DNA of 6,608 bases, taken from NCBI GenBank assembly GCA_030698575.1, contig JAUYMQ010000357.1:1-6608 (forward strand). Reading direction: 5' to 3'. This stretch comes from Deltaproteobacteria bacterium (GTDB lineage: Bacteria; JAUYMQ01). The notes under the pieces were generated by a model that was not told where the DNA came from, searched no databases, and saw only the letters and a program-made list of their open reading frames with translations. Positions 5,183 to 6,608 of this stretch are shown one piece after another. Both the position numbers and the translations under genes were made by a program. The stretch's first letter is position 1, and every line of letters starts with the position of its first letter.

Positions 5183-6247
5183 ATGCTTCTGGGAAGAATC
5201 ACACCGGCGATATTCTTGATCTGCGCGGTGCTCTCGCTTTCACCCACTCTGGCGCATGCGGTGGCGGGTCCCGACTCGGTCGCCGTCATCGCCAATACCC
5301 ACATCGATCAGAGCAAGGCGCTCGCGGCGCACTACGCGGCGGCCCGCCAGATCCCGGCGCGGCAGGTCTGCGAGATCAACGTTCCGATCCCGCCCTACGA
5401 TCCCACCCCCGTTCCTTCAGGCCAGTACTTCTCCCAGAAGCGGACCTTCCTCAGCGTGCCCGAGTTTCGCACCTACGTGGTGGGCGGGCTCGAGCAGTGC
5501 CTGGGCGAGCGGGCGCTCGAGCGGATCGAGGCCGTGGTCATCGCGCGCGGAGTCCCCTTGATGGTGGGAATTTCAGTGGGCTTCGGATTTCAGTTCCCCT
5601 CGCTGGCCGCGACCCTTTCCGTCTGGAAATCCAAAACCCTGAACGGCGAGGATCTCATCGATCTCCGTCCCATGCTCGTGGAGCCCATCTGCGATCCCGC
5701 CTCGATCAACTGCCTGGCCCGATGGCGGAACCCCCTCAAGGGAGCGCCGGAGGTCTTTTCGCCCGGCTGGTCCGGCGCCTCGATTTCGGAAGAGGGGGTC
5801 CCCTTCGAGGGCAAGCCGCTCATGGTCACGATGCTCCACGGCCTGAGCTACGGTGTCGACGCGAGCGGCAACCCCGAGGTCGACCCCCTGGGACCCGCGA
5901 CGAATCTCATCGACAGCGCGCTGGCTGCCGAGGCGGCCGGCGGCGCGTCGGGGAAGTTCCTCTTCATGCGGAGCAGCGACGTGTACCGCGGCATCCTCGA
6001 CGTCGAGTACGAGGGGATCGTCGGGGGCCTGTCGCAGCGCGGATTCACGGACGCCGCCATCGTGGACTTCAGCAAGACGCACACCGGCGAGACGCTGGCC
6101 TCGTTCTTCGTCGGCACCGCCGATCTCGGCACCTACGATCCGATGGGAGGCAGCTCGACGATTGAGGGCAATACCTATGCACCGGGCGCCCTCGTCGACA
6201 ACCTGACGAGCCTGGGCGCATCGCCCCCGAATTTTCCAACAAACTGA
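5183..6247 (+). CDS. Exported TIGR03790-like protein, probably C-terminally truncated
   Basis: A 354-residue protein. A signal peptide is clear: R5, hydrophobic core IFLICAVLSLSPTLA, and a likely cleavage after AHA at residue 26. The mature start PDSVAVIANTHIDQSKALAAHYAAARQIP, here split as PDSVAVIANTH and SKALAAHYAAARQIPARQV, is the characteristic opening of TIGR03790 proteins. ERIEAVVIARGVPLMVG (113-129) is the next conserved block. Their function is unknown; some resemble caspase/gingipain folds. The frame ends soon after TYAPGALVDNLTSLGA (331-346), a block that, as I recall, in relatives is followed by roughly a hundred residues with a GQS...GA.G..G...EP region. That part is missing, and repeat C begins at the stop codon. 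The last residues, NFPTN, come from an AT-rich stretch unlike the gene. The start at 5183 has only a weak AGG site; GTG at 5162, with GAGG 4 nt upstream, is an alternative that keeps the signal peptide. It follows the lyase gene by 34 bp. Confidence 0.75.
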   Translation: MLLGRITPAIFLICAVLSLSPTLAHAVAGPDSVAVIANTHIDQSKALAAHYAAARQIPARQVCEINVPIPPYDPTPVPSGQYFSQKRTFLSVPEFRTYVVGGLEQCLGERALERIEAVVIARGVPLMVGISVGFGFQFPSLAATLSVWKSKTLNGEDLIDLRPMLVEPICDPASINCLARWRNPLKGAPEVFSPGWSGASISEEGVPFEGKPLMVTMLHGLSYGVDASGNPEVDPLGPATNLIDSALAAEAAGGASGKFLFMRSSDVYRGILDVEYEGIVGGLSQRGFTDAAIVDFSKTHTGETLASFFVGTADLGTYDPMGGSSTIEGNTYAPGALVDNLTSLGASPPNFPTN

Positions 6248-6274
6248 ACAAGTCAATAAGTCAAGCCTGACCCC
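6246..6274 (-). repeat. REP-like repeat copy C, overlapping the ends of two convergent genes
   Basis: Read on the minus strand it begins GGGGTCAGGC and contains TTGACTTATTGACTT, with 25 of 29 positions identical to copy A. It overlaps the last two bases of the TIGR03790-like stop codon (6245-6247) and contains the stop codon of the minus-strand DMT gene (6261-6263). The adjoining stretch from about 6230 is also AT-rich, so the inserted material may extend a little to the left. Confidence 0.75.
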
Positions 6275-6608
6275 GGTTCAACAACCAGAGGCCGATGGCC
6301 AGGAGGGCGATCGCGGCGATCTTCTGCGCCACGATGGCGCGGCTCGTCTGCTCGACGATGAGGCCCGGGCGCAGCCGCGCGAGGATCGCGCTGAAGAGCA
6401 GGACAAAGAAACCGCCCACGCCGCTCAGCGCCGCGACGACGGCCACCGGCCCGGTCTGCAGCGCCCGCGTCAGGAAGAGAAAGCCCGAGATGCTCAGGAG
6501 CACCGTCGTAGCAATGATGAGGTGCGTGCCGGCGTCGTGACCGCGCAGCGTGGCGGCGAGGCGCCGGCGCGGGCCCGGGGCCAGGAGCGCCACACCCGCC
6601 GCCGCGAC
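6261..6608 (-). CDS. DMT-superfamily (EamA-like) transporter, C-terminal part, N-terminus beyond window
   Basis: The minus-strand frame is open to the right edge and gives 115 residues. A GTG at 6593-6591 lies inside the frame, but the reading continues upstream of it, so the gene is partial, not short. Three strongly hydrophobic segments are visible at about 29-48 (LIIATTVLLSISGFLFLTRA), 54-77 (VAVVAALSGVGGFFVLLFSA) and 91-110 (IVAQKIAAIALLAIGLWLL). The pattern of a G-P-containing loop before the second segment, a charged loop RLRPGLIVEQTSR, and a final A-x-x-L-x-x-x-GLWLL helix matches the C-terminal half of EamA/DMT permeases, which normally have ten helices. The substrate cannot be inferred. 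The last residues, RGQA, and the stop are encoded within repeat copy C, so the native C-terminus may have been replaced. Confidence 0.7.
   Translation of the reverse strand, partial: VAAAGVALLAPGPRRRLAATLRGHDAGTHLIIATTVLLSISGFLFLTRALQTGPVAVVAALSGVGGFFVLLFSAILARLRPGLIVEQTSRAIVAQKIAAIALLAIGLWLLNRGQA

Noticed and set aside
3334-5304. A very long open frame on the minus strand (656 codons)
   Set aside because: It lies opposite sixA, the zinc-ribbon gene and the lyase, all of which have clear family motifs. The translation is Arg/His/Asp-rich low-complexity text with no domain, as expected for an antisense shadow in GC-rich DNA.
5573-6256. Minus-strand open frame of 227 codons opposite the TIGR03790-like gene
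   Set aside because: No recognisable motif, and it is antisense to a gene with a signal peptide and family blocks.
3311-6274. Classical insertion sequence or composite transposon
   Set aside because: No transposase or recombinase frame is present between or beside the repeats, and no target-site duplication was found.

Overview
This is a GC-rich bacterial window with strong G/C bias at third codon positions, AGGAGG-type Shine-Dalgarno sites before most genes, and short gaps between genes. The gene content is an HxlR regulator, a carboxymuconolactone decarboxylase-like protein, a YccF protein, an HD protein, a methylmalonyl-CoA epimerase-like VOC protein, a SixA-like phosphatase, a PEP mutase/isocitrate lyase-superfamily enzyme, a TIGR03790-like exported protein and a DMT transporter. 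This mix fits an uncultured, free-living, metabolically versatile lineage of the old 'deltaproteobacterial'/Rokubacteria/Tectomicrobia/Binatota kind. That placement is an inference from gene content and base composition, not a demonstrated assignment.

Layout. At the left edge an HxlR-family regulator runs off the window on the minus strand (1-269). It is divergent from a carboxymuconolactone decarboxylase/AhpD-like gene (448-975), and the gap between them holds an imperfect inverted repeat that is a good operator candidate. Next come two plus-strand genes, a small two-domain YccF membrane protein (1133-1519) and an HD-domain hydrolase (1588-2361). A convergent minus-strand gene (2389-3237) encodes a two-domain VOC protein whose first half is methylmalonyl-CoA epimerase-like. 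A plus-strand group follows: a SixA-like histidine phosphatase (3439-3897), a 64-residue four-cysteine protein (4058-4252), a 2-methylisocitrate lyase-like enzyme that overlaps it (4249-5148), and an exported TIGR03790-like protein (5183-6247). At the right edge the C-terminal part of a DMT/EamA transporter is read on the minus strand (6261-6608).

The most notable structure is a family of roughly 29-bp repeats beginning GGGGTCAGGC, present in three copies: A at 3311-3339 (+), B at 3409-3438 (-) and C at 6246-6274 (-). A and B face each other across about 128 bp, like a small non-autonomous element or REP doublet. A and C are 25/29 identical and bracket about 3 kb in inverted orientation. The repeats touch gene ends. 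Copy B stops at the base before the likely sixA start codon. Copy C overlaps the stop codon of the TIGR03790-like gene, which appears to lack its C-terminal region, and it also supplies the stop codon of the DMT gene. This points to repeat-associated gene remodelling, or, if this is a metagenomic contig, to a repeat-mediated assembly join. No transposase, CRISPR array, tRNA or rRNA was seen.
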